Origin: Amphritea sp.
GTDB taxonomy: Bacteria > Pseudomonadota > Gammaproteobacteria > Pseudomonadales > Balneatricaceae
DNA length: 44,940 nt
Direction: 5' to 3'
Assembly: GCA_025800245.1 (NCBI GenBank)
Contig: JAOXSA010000442.1
Span: forward strand, 1 to 44,940
Shown: positions 16,659 to 25,129 of the stretch, in pieces
Numbering within the stretch: the stretch's first letter is position 1
Layout of the letters: every line of letters begins with the position of its first letter
Translations under genes and position numbers: made by a program
Notes under the pieces: model-generated
The model's input: the letters and a program-made list of their open reading frames with translations, nothing else
What the model was told of the DNA's origin: nothing
Databases searched by the model: none

Positions 16659-17747
16659 ATGAAAAAGCAGCTTGCCATTGCCGCGCTGAGCACAATACTG
16701 AGCACCCAGGCAATAGCTCATGTGATCGAGATAGACAAGAACACAGAGCTTGTTCCAATCCCCGCGTACAATCTGCCCTACGGCCCTGCCAACGGAGAAA
16801 ATGCACTCAGAGCCGCGCAGGCATTTCTGGCCAGCTTTGATGATGAAACCAAAGAACACTTTGTGTTCGATCTTAAAGATTCAGTACGACGGGAATGGAG
16901 CAACCTGCCAGCAGGTATTGTGGATCGCTCAGGTCTGTCAGTGGGTGAGATGAACCCTGAGCAGCGTGCACGGTTATTTGAATTCCTGTCATCATCACTG
17001 AGTCAGGAAGGTTATCAGCATGTGATGAATATTATGGCCGCTGAAGCCTTTCTCAGCCAGGACCGCCGCGCTGAGCGACTGAAATGGGCCCCGGAAAACT
17101 ATTGGATATCCTTCTATGGGAGCCCTTCAGCAGATGCTCCCTGGGGCTGGCAGTACGGCGGCCATCATCTTGGCTTAAACATGGCCGTCGAAAACAACCG
17201 TGTTGAAAGTATGTCACCGAGTTTTATAGGTACTGAGCCGGCTGTTTTCACCTACAAAGGGGTGGATTATGAGTCGGTCGTGAACATGCACCGTGCCAGC
17301 TATGCCGTGTTCGCGGCACTAACACCCGAACAACAGAAAAAAGCCGATGCGACCCGCGGCGGTAAAGATGTCGCAACCGGCCCGGGTGAAGATGGGTATA
17401 TCCCTGAACAGATCGGCTTGGCAGCATCAGAGATGAATGACGCTCAACGTGATCTGCTGATCACCGCCATTGAACAGTGGGTACTGGTACAACCAAAAGA
17501 AAATGCCGACATCCGTATGCAGGAGATTATCAGTGAAATGGATCAACTGACCTTCGCCTGGCACGGTACTGACGAGGTCAACAGTCGTTGTTACCTGCGG
17601 ATACAAAGTCCCAGCCTGATCATTGAGCTGCATTCATCGGGCAGAAATGTCGGTAAAACAGCGGCAAGTATGGGGCATTACCACACCATCTACCGCAATC
17701 CCCAAAATGAATATGGCGGTGTCGAACCCGATAAAAGCTTCTGGTAA
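16659..17747 (+). CDS. Exported DUF3500-family protein
   Basis: A 362-residue protein with a signal peptide (MKKQLAIAALSTILSTQAIAH, cut near residue 20) and an AAGGAG ribosome-binding site. Features typical of the DUF3500 family, as I remember it, include W-x-NLP-x-G near residue 76, a stretch around WGWQYGGHHLGLN (about 165-177) with two adjacent His, PSFIGTEPA, and the late segment SRCYLRIQSPSLIIE followed by H-rich GHYHTIYRNP and a closing NEYGG. The His clusters could bind a metal. The function of the family is not established. It stands alone: a gap of 672 bp precedes it and the next gene is convergent. Confidence 0.8.
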   Translation: MKKQLAIAALSTILSTQAIAHVIEIDKNTELVPIPAYNLPYGPANGENALRAAQAFLASFDDETKEHFVFDLKDSVRREWSNLPAGIVDRSGLSVGEMNPEQRARLFEFLSSSLSQEGYQHVMNIMAAEAFLSQDRRAERLKWAPENYWISFYGSPSADAPWGWQYGGHHLGLNMAVENNRVESMSPSFIGTEPAVFTYKGVDYESVVNMHRASYAVFAALTPEQQKKADATRGGKDVATGPGEDGYIPEQIGLAASEMNDAQRDLLITAIEQWVLVQPKENADIRMQEIISEMDQLTFAWHGTDEVNSRCYLRIQSPSLIIELHSSGRNVGKTAASMGHYHTIYRNPQNEYGGVEPDKSFW

Positions 17748-17825
17748 TCACCGTCCGGCTACAGTCATAGACCTTTACCGACTCACCATAGCAACAGCGA
17801 TGGTCAGTCGGTATCAAACCATGAC

Positions 17826-18713
17826 TTAACTGTTATAACCCATCGCCCCGGCAACCGCTGTCAGGGCCTCATCCGCCGCTAACGGCATCGACAATGTACC
17901 CGCCGGGCCTGAAGCCTGGTCACGGTTAATGCGGATCAGCGTCGCTTTTCCCAGCTGATTAACAATGCGCTCCAACGGATAACGGATCACTCCCGGCGTG
18001 TTAAAACCCGCCCCGATCTCCAGCACCGCCAGATGTTTATCGTGCATTGTGCTCAACCACTCAGAAAATGCTGTACGTTGTTCATCATAGGGTTGCTCAA
18101 TAAACCAGTCGCCTCCGCGTACATTCATAAACACCGGGCCGCCACATTCAGGGCACACCGGCAATGTGCTGCGATCTTCAATAAACTGGGTGGTTTTATT
18201 CAGATGCGGCAACATCGTCGCAACTAACGGTTTGCCATCCCATACACCTTCATGGCAGCGGGAGAAGCACTGAAAACGTTCGTAGTCCCCCTGCGGGGTA
18301 TAGATGCGTTCCACTGCAAAACCATTCTTGTGAAAATAACGATCGACGTTAGACGTGATAACAAAGTAGTCCCGCTCTCCCACGATCTGACGTAACGTTC
18401 GGTACACCGGAGTCTGGCCAGCATGATATACGTGATCCAGCCCGACGGAGAGATAGCCCCACTTCAAGGCTTCATCCGGGAACGGGTACCCCATCAGTTG
18501 GTACTGACACCGGGCACCATACTGCAACATGCCCGGAAAGCGTTCGGCAAACTGCGCCTCATCGGTGTAATCCAGTCCGGCGGCAGCTGACAAGCCCGCC
18601 CCGGCGCCGATCAGAACAGCATCCGCCTGTTGTAATACTTCCGCCACCTGCTCCTCAGAACATTGAGATACCTGCTTTGTGCCTGTTAACACCTCTGACA
18701 ATGTCCGGATCAT
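17826..18713 (-). CDS. Class-M sirtuin-type ADP-ribosyltransferase (SirTM-like)
   Basis: A 295-residue sirtuin-fold protein. The NAD-binding entry is GAGAGLSAAAGLDY (36-49) in place of GAGxSxxSGIPxFR; TSNVD is at 120-124. The catalytic His of deacetylating sirtuins is replaced by Gln in TPQGD (Q141). A zinc ribbon is formed by C149, C153, C187 and C190, and EIGAGFNTPGVIRYP supplies the late Rossmann segment. These are hallmarks of SirTM enzymes, which ADP-ribosylate (classically a lipoylated GcvH-like protein) and are encoded beside a macrodomain hydrolase. The gene overlaps the upstream macrodomain gene by four bases, so the pair forms one operon. No GcvH-like or lipoate ligase gene is next to it, so the substrate is open. 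Confidence 0.87.
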   Translation of the reverse strand: MIRTLSEVLTGTKQVSQCSEEQVAEVLQQADAVLIGAGAGLSAAAGLDYTDEAQFAERFPGMLQYGARCQYQLMGYPFPDEALKWGYLSVGLDHVYHAGQTPVYRTLRQIVGERDYFVITSNVDRYFHKNGFAVERIYTPQGDYERFQCFSRCHEGVWDGKPLVATMLPHLNKTTQFIEDRSTLPVCPECGGPVFMNVRGGDWFIEQPYDEQRTAFSEWLSTMHDKHLAVLEIGAGFNTPGVIRYPLERIVNQLGKATLIRINRDQASGPAGTLSMPLAADEALTAVAGAMGYNS

Positions 18714-19573
18714 TGATAGCGCCCTATGGCTGTGTTGTAGATCGCGGTTGCTTCTGCGCCGTAGGTGTTGAAAACAACATGATCAATCTTGCCCGGATTA
18801 TCTCTGAGCCAGTCAAACACCGCTTGCAAGGCAACCTCCGCCGCCCGCACAGGCGGGTAACCAAACACACCGGTGGAGATACCGCAAAAAGCCAGGCTAT
18901 GTACACCCGCCGCTGCGGTAACTGCGAGACAATTGCGGTAACAACTGGCCAGTTGGCCGGCTTGCAAATCCGTAGGACGGCGATCCGGAATGATCGGACC
19001 GACCGTATGCAGCACATAGTCTGCAGGCAAATTATAAGCCCGGGTAATTTTGGCATCACCGGTGGCTTCATCATGGCCCTGAGACTGAATAATACGGTGG
19101 CAATCTTCCCGTAGCCGGGGGCCAGCTGCACACTGAATAACATTATCAATACAAGCATGAAATGGTTGGAAGCATCCCAGCATCTGCGAGTTGGCAGCAT
19201 TGGTCACCGCGCCGATCTGCAGGGTAGATATATCTCCGTTCCAGATACTGATGGCTGTATGTTCGATCTCTTGCAATGGCAAAACAGGCAGATCGCTAGC
19301 TTGAGTAATGACCTTATCAGCCAGCTCCTGCTGCAGTAAACGGTCTATAGAATCACACAGCGCCTCTGGCAGATTTCCCGGCGGTCGAATCGTCAACGCT
19401 GCCTGAATCCACTGGCGGCGCTGGCCCTGACCCTCCGGCAGCGGATAGCGCTGGACAAAACCGGCGCTGCCTGCATCCTGCAGCAACGCGTCGATGACCG
19501 CATCGGGGTCAGTTGGTCCGTGAACGGGGTGATAAGGCTCATAAAGCCGGATTAGATCAGCATAGGAAATCAT
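18710..19573 (-). CDS. Zinc-type macrodomain ADP-ribosylhydrolase
   Basis: A 287-residue protein with a helical N-terminal region (1-95) and a macrodomain (about 96-287). The ADP-ribose loop is NAANSQMLGC (125-134), followed by a C-x4-H-x-C zinc motif (C134, H139, C141 in GCFQPFHACIDN). The second ligand loop is GISTGVFGYP (231-240). This motif defines the zinc-dependent macrodomains of SirTM-linked operons, which remove ADP-ribose from protein. It is the first gene of the two-gene operon, with start-stop overlap (ATGA) with the sirtuin. The two enzymes therefore form a write/erase pair, a known combination seen in bacterial oxidative-stress loci. Confidence 0.88.
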   Translation of the reverse strand: MISYADLIRLYEPYHPVHGPTDPDAVIDALLQDAGSAGFVQRYPLPEGQGQRRQWIQAALTIRPPGNLPEALCDSIDRLLQQELADKVITQASDLPVLPLQEIEHTAISIWNGDISTLQIGAVTNAANSQMLGCFQPFHACIDNVIQCAAGPRLREDCHRIIQSQGHDEATGDAKITRAYNLPADYVLHTVGPIIPDRRPTDLQAGQLASCYRNCLAVTAAAGVHSLAFCGISTGVFGYPPVRAAEVALQAVFDWLRDNPGKIDHVVFNTYGAEATAIYNTAIGRYQ

Positions 19574-19657
19574 AAATTACTCAGCGTTATCCGTGGTGAT
19601 GTGACCGAATACAAAATCCCCCGGCACATCTGTAGCACCGGAGGATTCTTCTTTCAG

Positions 19658-19768
19658 GTTCTGGATCGTCGATCGGGTGAACCAGATAACGATCAGGCAG
19701 CCTTGAATAAATTACAGGATGATCCTGATACAAAGGCAGAGCAGAACCAGAACTTCAACTCAGATTAA
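19658..19768 (+). pseudogene. Possible gene remnant between macrodomain and NmrA-like genes
   Basis: A stop-ended open stretch (VLDRRSGEPDNDQAALNKL and on to FNSD) has an acidic, protein-like composition but no start codon, no RBS and no recognisable motif. It may be the tail of a lost gene or chance. The surrounding 191-bp gap shows nothing else clear. Confidence 0.2.
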
Positions 19769-20592
19769 CCGTTGAAGACCTCATCAAAGCTCAGCGGCTT
19801 ACGTCCCAGTACTTGCTCTACGTCAGAGGTTACACCGGCCATCAGCCCCTGCTCTGCCAGATCGTAAAGCATGATCAGGTAATCGGCACAGGATTCCGGC
19901 AAACCATTCGCCATCGCGCCTTGCTTCAGCTCCTCGCCACTCAGCACAACATGTGGCACCGCTTTACCCAACTTTTCACCGATAATTTTAGCTATATCAC
20001 CGTGAGACAATGCTTCAGGGCCACTCAGTGTGTAAGCCTGATGGTCATGCGCAGAGCTATCCAGTGCCGCAGTAACCACAGCAGCAATATCCTGAGTGGA
20101 TACAAACGCTACCGCACCTTCACCGGCAGATGACAGTACGATGCCGTCGTGCTCCAGCGGGCCAACCGCAAAACCGGAGGTGAAGTTCTCCATAAAGAAA
20201 TTCGGGCGCACGATGGTGTAATTAAAGCCATCGTTGATCAGCTTCAATTCGATCTTACGCAGTGGCGCAGCATCGTTATGATCCACACCGTAAGCGCTGA
20301 TAAAAACAACACGGTTGATTTCAGCGGCTTTGATCCCATCAATGAAAGGCACCAATCGCTCATAGGCTTCAACATCCAGCGGGGGAGCCTGCAACACTAC
20401 CGCATCGGCAGATGCCAGTGCCGCCTGGAAAGAAGCCTCATTATCATAATCCAGCTCAACGTAGCTGACGCCCGCGACCTGATTAACGTTCGCAGGAGCT
20501 CTCACCCCGCCAGTCACCTGATGCTTTTCCGTCAGCTGAGCTGCGATGGTAGAACCCAGATTGCCAGCCGCTGCCGTTACCAGAATATTCAT
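19765..20592 (-). CDS. NmrA-like NAD(P)-binding oxidoreductase
   Basis: ATG 20592 (RBS GAGGA upstream) is chosen over an upstream in-frame codon because it places the Rossmann motif at the N-terminus: MNILVTAAAGNLGS (GxxGxxG variant AAGNLG). The 275-residue protein then follows the NmrA/QOR2 pattern of atypical short-chain dehydrogenases: VRAPANVNQVAGVSYVELDY, VVLQAPP, VVFISAYGVDH and VRPNFFMEN. The YxxxK catalytic pair is absent, as is usual for NmrA proteins, which act as NAD(P)H sensors or quinone reductases. It lies just downstream of a secreted SnoaL-like gene in the same direction, with a LysR-type gene divergent beyond, which suggests one regulated unit. Confidence 0.85.
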   Translation of the reverse strand: MNILVTAAAGNLGSTIAAQLTEKHQVTGGVRAPANVNQVAGVSYVELDYDNEASFQAALASADAVVLQAPPLDVEAYERLVPFIDGIKAAEINRVVFISAYGVDHNDAAPLRKIELKLINDGFNYTIVRPNFFMENFTSGFAVGPLEHDGIVLSSAGEGAVAFVSTQDIAAVVTAALDSSAHDHQAYTLSGPEALSHGDIAKIIGEKLGKAVPHVVLSGEELKQGAMANGLPESCADYLIMLYDLAEQGLMAGVTSDVEQVLGRKPLSFDEVFNG

Positions 20593-20655
20593 ATTCAGAT
20601 CCTCAGAAAAAATACACAACAAAAAAATGAACCCTGCCAAAGCAGGGCTCTGTGA

Positions 20656-21132
20656 TCAGTGACCCAGTGCGCCAACCTGTGCCAGGTAAGCGATCCAGTC
20701 TTCCAGGTGGTACGTTTCAGTGACCATGCCCTGATCATTGAAGTGGTGAACATCAATGGCTTTGATGGTGAAGGTATTACCGGTTGCAGGCACACCCAGC
20801 AGAGGCCCGGTATGCTTCGCAGTCATAGTAGAACGAACAACAATGGTGTTGCCCTCTTCAACCATCTCTTCAATATTCCAGTCCACATCGGAGATCACAC
20901 CGTGCACCATAGGAATGAACTTCTTAAAGCCTTCACGGCCCTCTTCCTGGCCCGGGTTAGGATCGTGAGTAACCCAGTTGTCAACAATGATCTTATCCAG
21001 TTTTTCTACCTGACCTTTACCGAATGCATCGTAGAAATTGACCAGACGCTCTTTGCGACTGTCACCTGCCAGTGCTGTCATGGAGGCCAGCAGAGTGGCC
21101 AAAAGCAACCCGATTGATGTTAACTTCTTCAT
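20656..21132 (-). CDS. Exported SnoaL-like / ester cyclase family protein
   Basis: A 158-residue protein with a signal peptide (MKKLTSIGLLLATLLASMTALA) and GGAGAA just before the start. The mature part has the NTF2-like SnoaL pattern: a helix with LVNFYDAFGKGQVEKLD, then VDNWVTHDPNPGQEEGREGF, FIPMVHGVISDVDWNIEEMVEEGN, and a closing IDVHHFNDQGMVTETYHLED. SnoaL proteins include polyketide cyclases and uncharacterised small-molecule binders; a periplasmic form points to the latter. It is the first gene of an operon with the NmrA-like gene and shares its promoter region with the divergent LysR gene. Confidence 0.82.
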   Translation of the reverse strand: MKKLTSIGLLLATLLASMTALAGDSRKERLVNFYDAFGKGQVEKLDKIIVDNWVTHDPNPGQEEGREGFKKFIPMVHGVISDVDWNIEEMVEEGNTIVVRSTMTAKHTGPLLGVPATGNTFTIKAIDVHHFNDQGMVTETYHLEDWIAYLAQVGALGH

Positions 21133-21191
21133 GTTTTCTCCTGTTTAAAAGATTACTTCATCAATGGGTTTGATAATATGAGCTAACCACT

Positions 21192-21231
21192 TCCGGTATT
21201 AGACCGGATTTACTTATATTATTATTAAGTA
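21192..21231. promoter_or_regulatory. Two dyads in the LysR divergent promoter region
   Basis: TCCGGT-N5-ACCGGA (21192-21208) is a perfect dyad, followed by TACTTA-N9-TAAGTA (21211-21231), which fits the T-N11-A architecture of LysR sites. They lie between the divergent SnoaL-like and LysR genes, where a LysR regulator normally binds. Confidence 0.5.
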
Positions 21232-21266
21232 TTACTTACCTATTAGCTGAATAACGAGGAAACTGA

Positions 21267-22178
21267 GTGGCTATCTCTGATCTGAACCGACTGAAACAGA
21301 TAGCGATCTTCTGCCAGGTAATCGACAGTGGCAGCATGCGCGCAGCGGCCGAAGCACTGAAAATGACACCGCCTGCTATCAGCCAGTACATTAAGCAACT
21401 GGAACAGGAACTGGGACTATCACTGATTCATCGTTCAACACGCAGGATCAGTCTGTCTGAAGCCGGTGAGCGGTATTATCAACACGGCAAACGGATGCTG
21501 ATCGCCGCGGGAGACGCTGAAGATGCCGTACATGAGGTCAAAAACACTCTGGAAGGTGATCTGCGAATCTCGGCTCCGGTGGGTCTGGCCTCTCAACCAT
21601 TGGCCAAAGCCCTGAAAGAGATTCTGAACAACAATCCGGGGTTAAGGCTGACCGTGCTGGCCAGTGATCAGGAGATCAATCTGGTTAACGAACAGATCGA
21701 TATCGCCATCCGGGCGGGTAAACCGAAAGAGTCGAACTTTATTTTTCATCCGCTGCGAGAGGCGACCAAGCATATCTACGCCAGCCCGGATTACCTGCAA
21801 CGCATGGGCACACCGGTAGTGCCTGAAGACCTGCCCAACCACGCCTGGCTGGGTTTTCTGGGTCAGGGAGATTTCTCCGAATTACAACTCACCCACCCCA
21901 GCAATCGACGTTACAGTTACGAGCCGGAATATCAGTTACGCTTAAACAGCCTCAGCTCACTGACAGGCCATGTGCAGGAGGGTCTGGGGCTGGCTGTACT
22001 ACCAGAGCTGGAAATACAGCACCTTGTACACAGTGGTGAGCTGATTAAAGTCCTGCCCGACTGGAAGATGGTAAGCATCCCTCTCTACGCATTGACGATC
22101 GATCGAAAGCAGTCTTATAAAGTACAGGCGGTACTGAAAGCGTTGAAAACATTCTTTTCAACCCACCAAGAACAATGA
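21267..22178 (+). CDS. LysR-family transcriptional regulator
   Basis: A 303-residue regulator. It starts at GTG 21267, with AACGAGGAA upstream. The N-terminal winged helix-turn-helix (LKQIAIFCQVIDSGSMRAAAEALKMTPPAISQYIKQLEQELG) and the STRRISLSEAGERYY wing are typical; the effector domain follows (about 90-295, with LRISAPVGLASQ and IDIAIRAGKPKES). It resembles the DhcR/aaeR-like subgroup that controls a neighbouring divergent enzyme gene. The target is probably the SnoaL/NmrA-like operon, possibly responding to an electrophile or aromatic compound (inference from context only). Confidence 0.9.
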   Translation: MAISDLNRLKQIAIFCQVIDSGSMRAAAEALKMTPPAISQYIKQLEQELGLSLIHRSTRRISLSEAGERYYQHGKRMLIAAGDAEDAVHEVKNTLEGDLRISAPVGLASQPLAKALKEILNNNPGLRLTVLASDQEINLVNEQIDIAIRAGKPKESNFIFHPLREATKHIYASPDYLQRMGTPVVPEDLPNHAWLGFLGQGDFSELQLTHPSNRRYSYEPEYQLRLNSLSSLTGHVQEGLGLAVLPELEIQHLVHSGELIKVLPDWKMVSIPLYALTIDRKQSYKVQAVLKALKTFFSTHQEQ

Positions 22179-22200
22179 CAGGGATAGCCAGATAGCGATC

Positions 22201-22986
22201 ATGAATACTCAACCAACATCCATGTTTCAGCACATTACCAGAACACTCGCTATTCTGAGCCTGACTCTACCTGCAAGCGCATGGGCTCAATCCGTATCCT
22301 GTAGCTCCGAACTGAGAGCCAGCTACACCCAACACACAACGCGTTATGCCCACGGAGTGCTCGGCGACAACATTGAATACGGGGCTCTGAAGATAGAGAT
22401 ATCCAATCCGGGAGGTCAGTGCACTAACGAAGCAGAGACACAAGAAGCCGTGCTACCGGAATCAATGGTCTTCGAGGATCTGCAGCCGAGATTGGTTGAC
22501 CTGGATGGTGATCAGCAGCCGGAGATTATTACCGTTGAATCATCCGACACAGCAGGCGCCCGCCTGGCTATCTGGGGAGTAAAATCCGGCGAACTACAGC
22601 GCTTAGCAGCAACACCCTATATCGGTCGCGCATTCCGCTGGCTTGCCCCGATCGGCGCGGCAGATTTCGATGCCGATGGCCATATAGATATCGCCTACAT
22701 CGATCGCCCGCATCTGGCACAGACACTTCGGATCTGGCGCTATCAGAACGGCTCATTAACCCAGATCGCACATCGCTCAGGGCTGACCAATCACCGTATC
22801 GGCGAAGACTTTATCTCCGGTGGTGTTAGAGATTGCGGGATGGGACCGGAGATGATCACTGCGGATGATAGCTGGTCGAATGTGGTAGCTACGCGGTTTG
22901 TGGATGGGGAGCTGGTTTCTGAAAGGCTGGGACGGTTTAAGGGGGCGGAGAGTTTTTCGGTTGTTTTGGGGTGTGGGGAGCTGTGA
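22201..22986 (+). CDS. Exported FG-GAP/VCBS repeat protein
   Basis: A 261-residue protein with a signal peptide ending near AWAQS (start at 22201, or at an internal ATG seven codons later; the RBS is weak). It carries FG-GAP-like calcium-binding blades: DLDGDQQPEIITVES and DFDADGHIDIAYID, each with the D-x-D-x-D/G loop, and likely forms part of a beta-propeller. It lies 22 bp after the LysR gene in the same direction and may be cotranscribed. The 3' end is the edge of conserved DNA: an IS relic starts eight bases after the stop. Its role is unknown, possibly an extracellular binding protein. Confidence 0.75.
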   Translation: MNTQPTSMFQHITRTLAILSLTLPASAWAQSVSCSSELRASYTQHTTRYAHGVLGDNIEYGALKIEISNPGGQCTNEAETQEAVLPESMVFEDLQPRLVDLDGDQQPEIITVESSDTAGARLAIWGVKSGELQRLAATPYIGRAFRWLAPIGAADFDADGHIDIAYIDRPHLAQTLRIWRYQNGSLTQIAHRSGLTNHRIGEDFISGGVRDCGMGPEMITADDSWSNVVATRFVDGELVSERLGRFKGAESFSVVLGCGEL

Positions 22987-22993
22987 ATCAGCT

Positions 22994-24032
22994 AGGGAAC
23001 ATGCGAATAAGTCCGACTCTTTGATCTATTCCACCAATCGTAGGGCACTGAGGGCCTAAACAGCCCGTTTTATGGTCATTTATCGCCGTCTGCATACCGA
23101 TTTCCCTGCATGCAAACGGATTTATCCTACGCTCGCAGCATCTGACTCACGCGCATAATGTTTACCAGAGCAAACAGCATCGCCAGTTTGTTGTCATTCT
23201 TCATCAGCCCGCGGTAACTCGCTTTGGTAAAACCAAATTGGCATTTGATGACCCGGAAGGGATGCTCTACCTTCGCCCGAATACTGGCTTCCAGGTACTC
23301 GATTTTCAATGGCACCTTATTAATACGAGGGTGCTTTTTCAGCGCCTTGACCTTACTTGGCATTTCCGCAATATACCAATCGGCTCTCACGTCGCACAAT
23401 TCTTCTCACTGCTCCGCGCCACGATAACCGCTATCCGCAAAGTTAAACCCTTCCTTACCATGAAGGAGGTGTTCTGCTTGTTTAAGGTCATGCTCATTGG
23501 CCGCCGTCGTTGTGAAACTGCGCGTTACTCCGGTTTTGGCATCAACTCCGATATGGGTTTTCATACCGAAATGCCATTGATTGCCCTTCTTGGTCTGGCG
23601 CATCTCCGGATCTCGCTCGCCGGGTTTATTCTCGGTTGAGCTTGGCATCTCAATGATAGTCGAGTGATCGGGCATACTATCTTGGGATAGACCGGAAACA
23701 AACACATAGAGGCGATTTCATAGAGTGCATCCTCCATAACAGGGTCGCTCACGTTATACCACTGTTGCATTGAATGGATACGCAGCATAGTCAGTAAAGG
23801 ATGAAGGCTTAAGGCCATTACCCGCTTTCGGGTAGTGTAACTCAATGACTGACTCAAGCCGATACCAAGGGTATCAGCTTCTCCATAAGACCAAGAGGCT
23901 TTTCTTTGCATCTTTGACGAAGTTCATTGGTCAACTCGATGTGAGCGAAGGAACGTTGGCGAGCCATGATTAACCCTCAGCGCAACTGAACGCAGGTTAT
24001 CTCATGCTGAGGAACTTTTCGTAGGTTACTTC
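22994..24032 (-). mobile_element. Decayed IS5-family insertion sequence
   Basis: Candidate imperfect terminal inverted repeats are GGGAACATGCGAATAAGTCC at 22995 and, inward from the right end, AGTAACCTACGAAAAGTTCC (24011-24030); about two thirds of positions match. The left end abuts CTAG, the target type of IS5-group elements. The whole transposase is present in pieces on the minus strand. It forms the left boundary of the AT-rich island. Confidence 0.7.
23127..23967 (-). pseudogene. IS5-family transposase, broken by frameshifts, a nonsense codon and an internal deletion
   Basis: Pieces in order: [18 protein letters not shown] (start 23967), then a shifted frame with [17 protein letters not shown] and [11 protein letters not shown], then another shift to [13 protein letters not shown]. 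That joins directly to [10 protein letters not shown]; in IS5 transposases about 50 residues containing the first catalytic segment should separate these two motifs. Next come [34 protein letters not shown] and [10 protein letters not shown], an in-frame TGA at 23406 (probably from CGA), then ELCDVRADW and the C-terminal [19 protein letters not shown]. It cannot encode an active transposase. Confidence 0.85.
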
Positions 24033-24104
24033 AGGATAGAACATTCCAATGATTAGGTAAAAGACGTAGAATTACTAAAACCTTCATTCTTAGATCCATA
24101 TAAA

Positions 24105-25106
24105 ATGCCTAACAACACTATTAGAAAAACCAAGATAATTAGCATGTTCTGTGGAGCGGGAGGTCTTGATTATGGTTTCTATAAAAATAACTTTGAGATA
24201 GCACTTTCAATTGATAATTTTGAAGCTGCAATAAAAACACATAACTTCAATTTCAAAAACAAATCAGCGATAAAAGCTGACATACTTGAATTAGGCACAA
24301 AGGGTGTACTAAATCTAATTCGAGAAAGAGTTAATAATAATGATCGAATCGGAATAATTGGCGGCCCTCCTTGCCAAGGCTTTTCTCGTGGAAATGTTTA
24401 CTCACATAGCGATGACCCCAGAAATAGGCTTGCTATTCTCTATCTAGACATCATCAAAAAAATAAATAAAGAGTTCAAAATTGACTTTATTGTTTTTGAA
24501 AATGTTAGCGGACTGAAAGATAAGAAGCACACTGACACATATTCAGAGATTATAAGAAAATTCAAATCACTGAAATTCACCATACATGAAAAAAAATTAA
24601 ATGCAGTAAACTTTAATGTACCACAAGATCGTGAAAGAATAATCATTACAGCATTAAACAAAGAGCACGGCCACACTTACACGTTAGAAGAGTCGAAGAA
24701 TATTCTGACAGTACATGATGCAATAAATAACTTCCCGGAACCCTTGTATTATAAAAAAGGCTTACAGTCTAAAGACATCCCATTTCATCCAAACCATTGG
24801 ACAATGCAACCTAAGTCAAAAAAGTTTTTAGAACCAGAAAAACTTACTCATAAAACAAGAAGCTTTAAAAAAATCAGATGGTTCGAACCAAGCCCAACTG
24901 TTGCATATGGAAACAGGGAAATACATGTACATCCAAACGGTAACAGACGTCTGAGCATATATGAAGCAATGCGTTTACAAGGTTTCCCAAAGAGCTTTCA
25001 ATTATTAGGAACTTTTTCGGAACAAGTAACACAAGTTTCAAATGCAGTCCCACCACCACTCTCTTGCGTTATTGCAAAGGCTATTGCAAAATCGATTAAA
25101 TCATAA
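24105..25106 (+). CDS. DNA C5-cytosine methyltransferase
   Basis: A 333-residue enzyme with every C5-MTase core motif: motif I MFCGAGGLDYGF (14-25), motif IV with catalytic C90 in GGPPCQGFS, motif VI ENVSG (132-136), motif VIII QDRERII (174-180) and motif X QVSNAVPPPL near the C-terminus. It transfers methyl from SAM to a cytosine in a specific DNA sequence. The target-recognition region (about 225-275) is short, so the site is probably small. Composition is AT-rich, unlike the flanking chromosome, which points to horizontal acquisition. It is the first gene of a three-gene unit: 23 bp to the GHKL gene. No restriction endonuclease gene is recognisable beside it. Confidence 0.93.
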   Translation: MPNNTIRKTKIISMFCGAGGLDYGFYKNNFEIALSIDNFEAAIKTHNFNFKNKSAIKADILELGTKGVLNLIRERVNNNDRIGIIGGPPCQGFSRGNVYSHSDDPRNRLAILYLDIIKKINKEFKIDFIVFENVSGLKDKKHTDTYSEIIRKFKSLKFTIHEKKLNAVNFNVPQDRERIIITALNKEHGHTYTLEESKNILTVHDAINNFPEPLYYKKGLQSKDIPFHPNHWTMQPKSKKFLEPEKLTHKTRSFKKIRWFEPSPTVAYGNREIHVHPNGNRRLSIYEAMRLQGFPKSFQLLGTFSEQVTQVSNAVPPPLSCVIAKAIAKSIKS

Positions 25107-25129
25107 AATTAGAGCATTCAAGGATTAGG

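Noticed and set aside
23238-23639. Plus-strand frame of 133 codons inside the IS relic
   Set aside because: Mirror of the transposase coding strand; no similarity or RBS.
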